From positions 1 through 13,658 of the forward strand of contig JAGGUC010000151.1 of the NCBI GenBank assembly GCA_021158735.1: a stretch of 13,658 nt of DNA, written 5' to 3'. Position 1 is the stretch's first letter; the number at the start of each line of letters is the position of its first letter. The stretch is from Desulfurococcales archaeon. Its GTDB lineage: Archaea > Thermoproteota > Thermoprotei_A > Sulfolobales > NBVN01. Below, piece after piece: positions 6,240-13,186 of the stretch. Under the pieces are notes generated by a model. The model saw only the letters and a program-made list of their open reading frames with translations, was not told where the DNA came from and made no database searches. The position numbers and the translations under genes were made by a program.

Positions 6240-7376
6240 ATGACAATAGGTTTCATAGTTAACCCAATCGCAGGAATGGGTGGCTCCGTAGGTCTTAAGG
6301 GCACTGACGGTAGCCTGCTTGAGGAAGCACTCAAGAGAGGTGCCAGACCTGTATCCCCCGTAAGAGCTAGAAGATTTCTAAGACGGCTACACAGACTTTG
6401 TTTTACTGACGTAATAGTTTCAGCAGGAGGGGTTATGGGCTGTGATTACCTCAGAGAAGTACCCTTGAATAAAATAAAGTGCCTAGACGTGCCAACGTCA
6501 TCAAAAACCTCGGGTGAGGACACAAGAAAAATATCTAAAATGCTTGCTGACATGGGTGTAGAGCTAATAGTTTTTGTAGGTGGCGATGGCACCGCTAGAG
6601 ACGTACTTGATGGTGTTGGAGGTAAAGTACCTATACTGGGCATACCTGCAGGAGTAAAAATGTATTCTGGGGTGTTTGCTGCCTCACCTGAAGCGGCTGC
6701 AGACATAGTTATTAGGTTCCTAGACAGGAGTGCGTCACTTGAGTTAGTTGAGGTGGCTGACGCTGATGAAGAAGCTATATCTAAAGGGCTACTACGTGTG
6801 AGAGTCTATGGATACGTTCACACCCCTGTTGTCGAGGGACTGCTCATTCCAAGTAAAGAATTCGCATCCGGCAGCGCAGAAGAGAAGCTTGAAGTAGCTG
6901 AGTACTTCGTGAATGAGGTTATGGAGGATAACGCACTGTACATTATGGGCCCTGGCTCCACAATTAAAGCGGTAGCAGACTTACTACACATAGATAAAAC
7001 CCTTCTAGGTGTTGACGCTATCTACAATAGGAAACTTATCGGTAGGGACTTGAGCGAAAGCGAGCTACTTGACATCATGAAAGGATTTAACAAAAAGTAC
7101 ATAGTTATTACAATAATAGGAAAACAAGGCTATATTTTTGGACGTGGCAACCAGCAGATAAGTCCTAAAGTGATCAGGGGTGTTGGTACTAAAAATATAT
7201 ACGTGTTATCAACTAGGTCAAAACTACTTAACTTAAGAAGGCTTCTTGTAGATACAGGAGATCCTGAACTGGATAAAGAACTAAGCGGCTATATTAGAGT
7301 GATCGTCGGTTACCACGAAGAAAAAATAATGCCAGTAATTCCGGCATCAGTACCAGAATACTTAGCAGAGGTCTAG
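6240..7376 (+). CDS. ATP-NAD kinase / polyphosphate-kinase-like protein (COG3199 type)
   Basis: Counting from the ATG at 6240 it has 378 residues and belongs to the NAD-kinase/diacylglycerol-kinase fold superfamily. Motifs are NPIAGMGG (8-15) with GLKGTDG (18-24) at the N-terminus, the phosphate-donor loop VGGDGTARD (113-121), and GIPAGVKMYSGVFA (134-147). A second conserved region with MGPGSTIKAVAD and LLGVDAIYN follows, and then GKQGYIFGRGNQQISP, as in archaeal members of this group. NAD kinase makes NADP from NAD and ATP or polyphosphate, but members of this subgroup are mostly only predicted, so the true substrate is uncertain. An in-frame ATG at 6210 would add 10 residues not expected for the family, and a TATA-like stretch overlaps it, so 6240 is preferred. 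It is convergent with gcvPB with only 10 bp between stops. Confidence 0.85.
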   Translation: MTIGFIVNPIAGMGGSVGLKGTDGSLLEEALKRGARPVSPVRARRFLRRLHRLCFTDVIVSAGGVMGCDYLREVPLNKIKCLDVPTSSKTSGEDTRKISKMLADMGVELIVFVGGDGTARDVLDGVGGKVPILGIPAGVKMYSGVFAASPEAAADIVIRFLDRSASLELVEVADADEEAISKGLLRVRVYGYVHTPVVEGLLIPSKEFASGSAEEKLEVAEYFVNEVMEDNALYIMGPGSTIKAVADLLHIDKTLLGVDAIYNRKLIGRDLSESELLDIMKGFNKKYIVITIIGKQGYIFGRGNQQISPKVIRGVGTKNIYVLSTRSKLLNLRRLLVDTGDPELDKELSGYIRVIVGYHEEKIMPVIPASVPEYLAEV

Positions 7377-7386
7377 AAATTCTGGC

Positions 7387-8928
7387 TCATGTTTTGTCGG
7401 TCTTTATTATGCTCCTCACCTTACTTATGAACTTAAACGATGGCGTGACTGTTTTTAAGGCATTAGCAACTATGTTATTCAGCCTACTAATAGAGGTATT
7501 TCTAGGTGATCCCTTCAATTTCTCCGGGTCTTTATATGCTAGCTCAACTATTTCTGCGTAAGCATTTACTAAAGAGTCAATATTCTCCTTAGTCTCTGAC
7601 TCAGTTAGTTCAACCATATGCGCTTCCGGAACTATCAAGGGGAAGTATATTGTAGGTGCGTGAAATCCCCTATCTAGTAGTGCCTTAGCCACGTCTTCTG
7701 CGGTGACACCTGTCTCTTTATGTAGCTTCTCAAAACTCAGCACAACCTCATGCTTGCGCCATCTATCCCTTCCGTAAATCAAGTCAATACCTGGTAGCTT
7801 AGTTACCTTCTTCATGAAGTAGTTGGTATTTAGTACCGAAATCTCGGCTACCTCCCTAACTAGCGGACCCAGTGACGCTAGGTAGATGAAGGATTTTACA
7901 GCAGGTACTATGTTACCGTAGAACCACGTTATCCTACCTATGGACCTCGGTATGTCATACTTTAGATAATATCTTCTTCCGTCATAGTCAACTAACGGTA
8001 CTGGAATGTAGTTTTTCAATTCTCCCTTAGCACATATAGCTCCAGCCCCTGGACCTCCTCCTCCGTGGGGCGCAGCAAATGTTTTGTGAAGATTAAGGTG
8101 AACTACGTCAAAGCCCATGTCACAAGGTCTCACAAGTCCTAAGATGGCATTTAGGTTTGCCCCATCATAGTAAAGGAGTCCCCCAGCATTGTGAATTATG
8201 TCAGCTATTTCAAGTATTTTAGATTCGAATAATCCGAGTGTGCTTGGGTTAGTGAGCATTATGCCTGCAGTTTTATCACTAACTACGGCCTTAATTGCAT
8301 TTATGTCTGTGTCGCCTTCAGGTGTTGCTGGAACGCGAACGACCTTAAAGCCCGCCATTACCGCACTAGCTGGGTTACTGCCGTGGGCGCTATCAGGAAT
8401 GATCATCTCAGTTCTCTGCTCCTCACCTCTATCCATGTGGTATTTCTTAATCATTAACGCACCAACAAACTCGCCTGAGGCCCCTGCTGGAGGCTGGATC
8501 GTGCATATGTCTGCACCAGTCAACTCAGCCAGCCACTTCTGTAGAAGGTAAATTACCTCAAGTAGACCCTGCACTGTCTCCTCGTCTTGGTACGGGTGAA
8601 TATCCGTTACTCTTCTGTCACTTGCCAGCTCCTCACATATCTTAGGATTGTACTTCATTGTGCATGAACCCAGGGGGACCGGACCTACGTCTATACCGTA
8701 GGCCATCTGCGATAATCTCGTAAAGTGTCTTATGATCTCTACCTCACTGAGACTTGGCATATTAAGGTCGTCCTGTGTCCGCAAGTAGTCATTAGGTATC
8801 TCTTTCAGTGCATCCTCAGAGTACTCCTTAAATTCATCATCTACGATTAGCCCCTGTTTTCTGTACCTACTCAACTCAAAGATTATTGGTTCGTCCCACT
8901 TAGCCTGCCTGAACACCATATCTGTCAC
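7387..8928 (-). CDS. gcvPB: Glycine dehydrogenase (decarboxylating) subunit 2, P-protein PLP half
   Basis: GcvPB is the catalytic, PLP-carrying half of the split P-protein. It decarboxylates glycine and transfers the aminomethyl group to the lipoyl arm of GcvH. At 513 residues it is typical for the family. The PLP lysine is Lys282 in LNLHKTFAAPHGGGGPGAG; other signatures are PLGSCTMKYNPK (85-96), QPPAGASGEF (145-154), IPDSAHGSNPASA (177-189), LTNPSTLG (225-232) and YYDGANLNA (253-261). The start is GTG at 8928, which overlaps the gcvPA stop as GTGA (a 4-bp overlap). An in-frame ATG lies three codons later. GAGG in the last codons of gcvPA can act as ribosome-binding site. The gene is coupled to gcvPA, consistent with an equimolar alpha2beta2 enzyme. 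Confidence 0.97.
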   Translation of the reverse strand: MTDMVFRQAKWDEPIIFELSRYRKQGLIVDDEFKEYSEDALKEIPNDYLRTQDDLNMPSLSEVEIIRHFTRLSQMAYGIDVGPVPLGSCTMKYNPKICEELASDRRVTDIHPYQDEETVQGLLEVIYLLQKWLAELTGADICTIQPPAGASGEFVGALMIKKYHMDRGEEQRTEMIIPDSAHGSNPASAVMAGFKVVRVPATPEGDTDINAIKAVVSDKTAGIMLTNPSTLGLFESKILEIADIIHNAGGLLYYDGANLNAILGLVRPCDMGFDVVHLNLHKTFAAPHGGGGPGAGAICAKGELKNYIPVPLVDYDGRRYYLKYDIPRSIGRITWFYGNIVPAVKSFIYLASLGPLVREVAEISVLNTNYFMKKVTKLPGIDLIYGRDRWRKHEVVLSFEKLHKETGVTAEDVAKALLDRGFHAPTIYFPLIVPEAHMVELTESETKENIDSLVNAYAEIVELAYKDPEKLKGSPRNTSISRLNNIVANALKTVTPSFKFISKVRSIIKTDKT

Positions 8929-10328
8929 CTCAGTACCTCTTCTAAAGCACTCACCAGTAAGTCTATGTCACTTCTTGTGTGTGCCTCAGTAAAGCATACT
9001 AGCGAGCAGTCTCTTAGTTCCGCGTAATCTCTGAAGCGCCTCAGTAAGGGACCTATGTGAATATGCCTGCTGATAAGTTCCTTATGCACGTCCTCAACAT
9101 CCCTTCCTTCCACCTTCATAGGAAACTCCATGAAGTGTATGCTTCCGTCAAATACAGGTACTCTTAAGTTATTTATGTTGCTAAGTTTCTTTAGTGCGTA
9201 GTTTGTCCTGCCGAGTATGGCTTCCCCAATCTTCTTGATGCCTTCTGCCCCAAGCAACGACAGGTACACAGCAGCTGCTAGGGCTTCAAGGTTCGAGTTA
9301 GTAGTTATGTTGGATGTTGCTCTCTCCCTTCTTATGTGTTGCTCCCTAGTCTGTAAAATCATTGTAAAGCCCAGCTCCCTATAATCCTCAGTGGCCGTGG
9401 CACCTATCAACCTACCTGGCAGTTGCCTGAGTAGCTCCCTATCAAATTTCGTTCCCAGTATTCCTGCTGAGGGGCCGCCGTAGTTGAGTCCTAGACCTAA
9501 TGGCTGCGCATCACCCACAATAATATCTGCTCCTAACTCTCCCGGTGATTTTAGTACACCCAGTACGATCGGATTAGAGTATACTACTGCTAATGCACCA
9601 TACTTATGTGTTAGTTCAACCACGTCTTTCAAGTCTGTTTCAAGTACCCCGAAGAAGTTCACGTACTGTATGAAAGCGGCAGCTACTTCATCATCCAGCT
9701 TTGCTTGGAGGTCATTAATATCAGTTCTTCCCGTCTTTCTGTCGTATTCTACCTCAACGACTTCGAGCCCAGAACCGAATGACCAGGTCTTAATAACCTC
9801 TCTAATCTCTGGATGCACGGTCTTTGACACCAATACCTTACGCCTATTACGCTTAACTCTGACCGCCATCCTCACTGCTTCAGCAGCTGCTGTACTCCCA
9901 TTATACATCGATGCATTCACTACATCAACACCGTAGAGTTCAGCCATTAAGCTCTGGTACTCAAATATTGCTTGCAGGAGGCCTTGAGCTATTTCAGCCT
10001 GGTAGGGGGTGTAAGCCGTGTAGAACTCGGAGCGTGTGATCACCGCCTTGACAGCAGCTGGAACATAATGGTAGCACACCCCTCCTCCGATAAATGGTGG
10101 TGGATTCTGAAGTACTTTATTCTTGGATATGATGCCCTCAAAAAATCTCCTAACTTCATATTCAGTCAGCGGCTTCCCCAGTCCCACCTTGGGCGGCTCC
10201 CTAAGTATTAGCTCCTTTGGTACATCACTAAATAACTCTGAAACATCAGTAACGCCTAGTTCCCTTAACATTTCATTTTTTACACTTGGAACCGAGTTCG
10301 GTATCCAAGGATGTGGCATCTTTATCAA
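8925..10328 (-). CDS. gcvPA: Glycine dehydrogenase (decarboxylating) subunit 1, P-protein N-terminal half
   Basis: GcvPA is the non-PLP subunit that completes the active site with GcvPB. It has 467 residues, close to the usual length of about 440-460. Visible: MPHPWIPNS at the N-terminus, FIGGGVCYHYVPAAV (79-93), FYTAYTPYQAEIAQGLLQ (102-119), NASMYNGSTAAAEA (138-151), LGLNYGGPSAGIL and the C-terminal LVCFTEAHTRSDID. The start is ambiguous: TTG at 10328 or ATG at 10319 (three codons in, MPHPWIPN), and either fits the predicted transcription start, which leaves almost no leader. It is first in the leftward gcvPA-gcvPB unit. A 6-bp inverted repeat overlies the TTG and the bases before it. Confidence 0.97.
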   Translation of the reverse strand: MIKMPHPWIPNSVPSVKNEMLRELGVTDVSELFSDVPKELILREPPKVGLGKPLTEYEVRRFFEGIISKNKVLQNPPPFIGGGVCYHYVPAAVKAVITRSEFYTAYTPYQAEIAQGLLQAIFEYQSLMAELYGVDVVNASMYNGSTAAAEAVRMAVRVKRNRRKVLVSKTVHPEIREVIKTWSFGSGLEVVEVEYDRKTGRTDINDLQAKLDDEVAAAFIQYVNFFGVLETDLKDVVELTHKYGALAVVYSNPIVLGVLKSPGELGADIIVGDAQPLGLGLNYGGPSAGILGTKFDRELLRQLPGRLIGATATEDYRELGFTMILQTREQHIRRERATSNITTNSNLEALAAAVYLSLLGAEGIKKIGEAILGRTNYALKKLSNINNLRVPVFDGSIHFMEFPMKVEGRDVEDVHKELISRHIHIGPLLRRFRDYAELRDCSLVCFTEAHTRSDIDLLVSALEEVLR

Positions 10329-10350
10329 CCGCTATAAACTACTTGCGGTT
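10327..10350. promoter_or_regulatory. Operator-like inverted repeat at the gcvPA start
   Basis: AACCGC (10327-10332) and GCGGTT (10345-10350) are perfect 6-bp arms around a 12-nt A/T-rich centre, about two helical turns in total. The repeat sits between the predicted gcvPA TATA element (10354-10361) and the start codon, where a bound repressor would block initiation. As RNA the arms could also pair near the start codon. Confidence 0.4.
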
Positions 10351-10353
10351 AGG

Positions 10354-10361
10354 TAAAATAA
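10354..10361 (-). promoter_or_regulatory. Putative TATA element of gcvPA-gcvPB
   Basis: The minus strand reads TTATTTTA, about 26 bp before the TTG at 10328. Transcription would begin almost at the start codon (a leaderless or near-leaderless message). Confidence 0.45.
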
Positions 10362-10386
10362 GCTAAACTACGGAATCTCCATATAG

Positions 10387-10426
10387 GGTATATACTGTAA
10401 GTGAAGCTAGGAAATATATATCACTG
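10387..10426 (+). promoter_or_regulatory. gcvT-gcvH promoter with two TATA-like elements
   Basis: AAATATATATC (10412-10422) is a good TATA element, with transcription expected near 10440-10445. It is flanked by AGTGA (10400-10404) and TCACT (10421-10425), a 5-bp inverted repeat bracketing the TATA box. A second candidate, GTATATAC (10388-10395), lies upstream. The whole spacer between gcvPA and gcvT (10329-10454) is regulatory and holds no gene. Confidence 0.45.
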
Positions 10427-10441
10427 CCTATGTTGTTACAT

Positions 10442-10446
10442 GGTGG
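10442..10446 (+). promoter_or_regulatory. Shine-Dalgarno site of gcvT
   Basis: GGTGG lies 8 nt before the GTG at 10455. It supports that GTG as the start and excludes the out-of-frame ATG at 10440, which meets a stop after three codons. Confidence 0.5.
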
Positions 10447-10454
10447 TTTGAGTA

Positions 10455-11555
10455 GTGTTGTCAGTTCCACTGCTTGACCTTCAGAGAAAACACGGCGGTA
10501 ATCCCGGGGAGTTTGCTGGCTGGATAACATCGATGGACTACGGGAACCCAATTGACGAGCATGTTAAAACTAGGACCGAGGTCACAGTTTTCGATGTATC
10601 ACATATGGGGAGGTACATTATTAGGGGAGGAAGGGCCTTTGATTTCCTGCAGAAAGTAGTGAGTAAGAACTTATCTAAGGTTCGAAAGTTCTTCATGAGC
10701 GGCCCTGTCCTACTGCTTACTGAAGAGGGAGGTATTCGGGACGATGTAATGCTCTATTATGTCGATGATGAAACGTGGTTTGCGGTCGTCAACGCACCTA
10801 ATGTTAAGAAGGACCTGGAGTGGCTGAATATGTGGAGAGAAAGACTAGGTTTTCAGGATGTTGAGATCGAGGATGTTACCCTTAACTCTGTGCTTATAGC
10901 TGTACAGGGTCCTAAAGCACCTGAAGTTATGGAGGGGCTGGGATTCAGTGATGCCAAGGACCTCAAGATACTTCAGTTCGTACATAAGCCTGAAATATTG
11001 GGTAAGACTGCTGTCCTAGTAAGCAGGTCTGGATGGACTGGTGAGGAAGTGAGATCCCATGGATTTGAAATATGGACTGATATAGAGCATGGCAGGGAGA
11101 TATTCGAGAAGGCTATTGAGTTAGGTTCTAGGCCAGCAGGGCTCATTGCTAGGGACTCCCTACGTTTGGAAATGGGTTACTTACTGACTGGCGTAGACAT
11201 GAACGAGGGCATTAATCCTGTGGAAGCACGCTACTGGCTGGCTCTATCATTAGATAAGAAAGAATGTGTAGGATGCGATAAAGTGAGGGAAATTTATGAG
11301 AAAGGAGTTAGTAAGGTACGTATCGGGTTAAGACTTAAGAAAGGCTTGAGAGTGATTCCTAGGCACGGCTGCAGGATAAAAGCATTTAACGAGGTTGTTG
11401 GCGAAGTGACTAGCGGAGCGTACTCACCCATACTGAAGAGGCCGATAGCTATGGGGTATGTGAGGACATCACACATGTACCTAGGATCTAAGTTAGTAGT
11501 TGAGATTAGAGGGCGTGAGTACGAAGCTAAAATAGTTGATTTCCCATTTATATAA
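10455..11555 (+). CDS. gcvT: Aminomethyltransferase, glycine cleavage T-protein
   Basis: GcvT takes the aminomethyl group from the lipoyl arm of GcvH, releases ammonia and forms a methylene-pterin (methylene-tetrahydrofolate in the standard system). It has 366 residues, the usual size. Visible: WITSMDYGNPIDEHVKTRTE (23-42), VFDVSHMGR (45-53), GGIRDDVMLYY (92-102) with the conserved acidic pair Asp96/Asp97 where the catalytic aspartate lies in GcvT, VVNAPNVKKDLEWL (111-124), SRSGWTGEE (190-198) and GLIARDSLRLEMGYLLTG (229-246), followed by the C-terminal barrel with TSGAYSPILKRPIAMGYV. The start is GTG at 10455, with a TTG one codon later; an in-frame stop just upstream excludes a longer form. 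It leads the rightward gcvT-gcvH unit, divergent from gcvPA. Confidence 0.96.
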   Translation: MLSVPLLDLQRKHGGNPGEFAGWITSMDYGNPIDEHVKTRTEVTVFDVSHMGRYIIRGGRAFDFLQKVVSKNLSKVRKFFMSGPVLLLTEEGGIRDDVMLYYVDDETWFAVVNAPNVKKDLEWLNMWRERLGFQDVEIEDVTLNSVLIAVQGPKAPEVMEGLGFSDAKDLKILQFVHKPEILGKTAVLVSRSGWTGEEVRSHGFEIWTDIEHGREIFEKAIELGSRPAGLIARDSLRLEMGYLLTGVDMNEGINPVEARYWLALSLDKKECVGCDKVREIYEKGVSKVRIGLRLKKGLRVIPRHGCRIKAFNEVVGEVTSGAYSPILKRPIAMGYVRTSHMYLGSKLVVEIRGREYEAKIVDFPFI

Positions 11556-11573
11556 TATTTTAGGGTGTTGAAT

Positions 11574-12002
11574 ATGGGTCAAGACATAAAGGTTAAAACA
11601 AAAATAGGTGAATACCTGGTTAAGGCGGGACTTCTATATACAGAAACCGATGAGTGGTTGAAAGTTGAGGGCAATGTAATAACACTAGGTATAACTGACT
11701 ACGCACAGAAAAAGCTCAGGTACGTAGTTAACGTTGAGTTATCTGAACCTGGAACCGAAGTAAGGTCGGGTGAGTCAATAGCGGTGCTTGAGTCAGTAAA
11801 AACTATAGCGGATGTGTACAGCCCGGTTGACGGCAAGTTGATTGAAGTAAATGAGGACCTCCGCGATAACCCAGACCTAATAAATAAAGACCCTTATGGG
11901 GAAGGCTGGATAGCGAAGATTGAGACCACCAGCCCTCTACCAGAAGATAAGTTACTGAGCCCGGAAGCATACGCTGAACATATTAGGAGCAAAGAAGAAT
12001 AA
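11574..12002 (+). CDS. gcvH: Glycine cleavage H-protein (lipoyl carrier)
   Basis: GcvH shuttles the aminomethyl group on its lipoyl-lysine between the P, T and L proteins. From the ATG at 11574 it has 142 residues. The lipoylated lysine is Lys76 in AVLESVKTIADVYSPVDG, and YTETDEWLKVEGN (22-34), ITLGITDYAQKKL (36-48) and the C-terminal NKDPYGEGWIAKI stretch are classic. GTG (11565) and TTG (11568) lie in frame upstream, but GGGTG (11563-11567) sits 6 nt before the ATG as a ribosome-binding site, which favours the ATG. It is 18 bp downstream of gcvT and presumably co-transcribed. The protein needs lipoylation by enzymes not encoded in this window. Confidence 0.96.
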   Translation: MGQDIKVKTKIGEYLVKAGLLYTETDEWLKVEGNVITLGITDYAQKKLRYVVNVELSEPGTEVRSGESIAVLESVKTIADVYSPVDGKLIEVNEDLRDNPDLINKDPYGEGWIAKIETTSPLPEDKLLSPEAYAEHIRSKEE

Positions 12003-12036
12003 CGGTACAACTAACGGTTATGGGTAGTTAAAGGGT

Positions 12037-12076
12037 CAAAATTATTTTTTATCCGTTAAGCACCTGCTTAATTCGG
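12037..12076 (+). terminator. T-run terminator and stem-loop after gcvH
   Basis: A T-run (12045-12050) 40 bp after the gcvH stop is a plausible archaeal terminator. Just after it comes TTAAGC-ACCT-GCTTAA (12056-12071), a perfect 6-bp stem with a 4-nt loop that extends to CCG...CGG across a 2-nt bulge. The hairpin follows rather than precedes the T-run, so it is not a bacterial-type intrinsic terminator. Confidence 0.4.
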
Positions 12077-12090
12077 GAATAGCTAATACA

Positions 12091-12102
12091 ATTATTATAT
12101 TA
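12091..12102 (+). promoter_or_regulatory. Putative TATA element of the 151-residue protein gene
   Basis: ATTATTATATTA lies about 40-50 bp before the ATG at 12141, which predicts a leader of about 18 nt. The leader begins in a G-rich stretch (GGGTTAGGGG, 12121-12130) that may serve as ribosome-binding site. Confidence 0.4.
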
Positions 12103-12140
12103 CGCTTCTAGTATACTATAGGGTTAGGGGTAGTTACCTT

Positions 12141-12596
12141 ATGTTTTTGCGCTTACCCCCTAAGATAAAGGTGCTCGAGGGTGCAGCTGCTGTAGCTGAT
12201 GGGAGAATTACTGTAATGAACAATAATAGAGCAGAAGTCGTATCCTCTGATGGGACAAGAAAATATGTCGTGTATGTTGACTTAAAATCTAGTGAAGCAT
12301 GTAGTACTGATAATGGTACAGTATATAGGAACTATATCGGGTATCCCATAATTTCGTTCCTAATGATTAAGGGGGTTTTACCTTATAGTGAGCGCGTAGC
12401 TAAGGCGCTTTCCAATATTAATTGGCGAGAGCTGAATGAAAAGTACAGAAAGTACAGTATTGTAGAGGAGGAGGTGAAGAAAATCGCATTGTTAAAGGGT
12501 GTTTCATCAGGTGAGATCGATGAGTTTAAAGAAAGAGTTTATAGTGTGTTGAGGACTATGAGAATTAAGTATGTGCCTAGTAAATGTACAGCTTAA
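12141..12596 (+). CDS. Unknown 151-residue protein; possible degenerate SWIM-like domain
   Basis: I do not recognise a named family. It has a beta-rich N-terminal half and a helical C-terminal half (about 82-145, charged, with INWRELNEKYRKYSIVEEEV). Residues 33-78 are suggestive: VVSSDG-x-KYVVYVDL, then ACSTDNGTVY and YIGYPIISFLMIKG. This follows the layout of a SWIM domain (VxSxx...YxVxV...CxC...CxHxxAxxL). Only one Cys (Cys54) is left of the CxC...CxH zinc ligands, so it would be a zinc-free derivative; this is inference from the pattern alone. There is no signal peptide or transmembrane span. It has its own likely promoter and lies 43 bp upstream of another small unknown gene, with which it may form a unit. 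Confidence 0.75.
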   Translation: MFLRLPPKIKVLEGAAAVADGRITVMNNNRAEVVSSDGTRKYVVYVDLKSSEACSTDNGTVYRNYIGYPIISFLMIKGVLPYSERVAKALSNINWRELNEKYRKYSIVEEEVKKIALLKGVSSGEIDEFKERVYSVLRTMRIKYVPSKCTA

Positions 12597-12627
12597 ATAC
12601 TTCAATTACGCAATATAAATTACCTTA

Positions 12628-12632
12628 GGGGG
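12628..12632 (+). promoter_or_regulatory. Shine-Dalgarno site of the 138-residue protein gene
   Basis: GGGGG lies 7 nt before the ATG at 12640 and supports that start. A TATA-like GCTTAAATAC (12591-12600) overlaps the stop of the gene before it, so an independent promoter is possible as well as read-through. Confidence 0.4.
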
Positions 12633-12639
12633 TTGAAAT

Positions 12640-13056
12640 ATGGGGACTGTAAGAATTAAGGGAGGTTATAAGGTCGTTATGGAGCTTTATACACCTTACA
12701 GGATTAAAATATACGAATATAACTCAAAGATAAAGGAAAGCGGTTACTACTTAAAGCCCATTCATGTCGTACATAAGGAAGTAGGTAATAAGCGGCTAAA
12801 GTACATTTACTTTGGCAGGTACTGGTACAGAATAGTTAAGAATGAAGGTAGAAAACTAAGGTGGGTTTATGTCGGTAAGGAGAAGCCCGACCCTCACTTG
12901 CCTGATCCGCCGCTGACACCATTTGAGGGGGTGGGTGTAGCTGTAGACGACAGTGATATTATAGTTAGTGAGAACGTCTTCAAAGCCCTGAACGAGATAG
13001 CGAAGAGAATTATTAGGAAAGACCTCCATAACTTGCTAGCAGTCCAGGAGGAGTGA
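12640..13056 (+). CDS. Unknown basic 138-residue protein
   Basis: No family recognised. The first 80 residues are rich in Tyr, Lys and Arg with alternating beta-type patterns (YKVVMELYTPYRIKIYEY; LKYIYFGRYWYRIV; KLRWVYVGKEKP). Then comes a Pro-rich turn, PDPHLPDPPLTP (82-93), and a C-terminal helix (about 108-132, VFKALNEIAKRIIRKDLHNLL). The basic aromatic face could suit nucleic acid binding, but there is no diagnostic motif. There is no signal peptide or membrane span. It has a good ribosome-binding site and follows the 151-residue gene in the same direction, upstream of priL. Codon use looks like its neighbours, with no sign of transfer. Confidence 0.75.
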   Translation: MGTVRIKGGYKVVMELYTPYRIKIYEYNSKIKESGYYLKPIHVVHKEVGNKRLKYIYFGRYWYRIVKNEGRKLRWVYVGKEKPDPHLPDPPLTPFEGVGVAVDDSDIIVSENVFKALNEIAKRIIRKDLHNLLAVQEE

Positions 13057-13061
13057 ATGCT

Positions 13062-13133
13062 GCAGGCCTGCTTCTTTACATGTTTGCCCGGATGGTTAAG
13101 TGCTCACCCATCATATTCTCACCATGCTTTTTT
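13062..13133 (+). terminator. Palindrome and T-runs after the 138-residue gene
   Basis: GCAGGCCTGC (13062-13071) is a perfect 10-bp palindrome just after the stop, followed by the pyrimidine-rich TTCTTT. A longer T-run (TTTTTT, 13128-13133) comes further down. Either could end transcription. Apart from the priL promoter, nothing else is recognisable in the 130-bp gap (13057-13186). Confidence 0.35.
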
Positions 13134-13153
13134 CCTGATGAATTACCTTAACT

Positions 13154-13162
13154 ACTTATTAG
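13154..13162 (+). promoter_or_regulatory. Putative TATA element of priL
   Basis: ACTTATTAG lies about 25-33 bp before the GTG at 13187. Transcription would start almost at the codon, matching the lack of a Shine-Dalgarno sequence and pointing to a near-leaderless message. Confidence 0.35.
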
Positions 13163-13186
13163 ACTATTTACTCATGTATAAACGGA

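Noticed and set aside
9484..9936. 150-residue plus-strand frame
   Set aside because: It is antisense to gcvPA; Ser/Thr-rich composition typical of the reverse strand of a real gene.
13085..13145. Box C-like sequences on both strands (CTGATGA on plus, ATGATGG on minus) in the gap before priL, considered as a C/D guide RNA
   Set aside because: No box D partner at guide spacing on either strand; only weak short repeats.
13057..13186. Possible tRNA gene in the gap before priL
   Set aside because: No T-loop consensus (GGTTCRANNC) and no cloverleaf could be built; GATGG/CCATC pairing is too short to support one.
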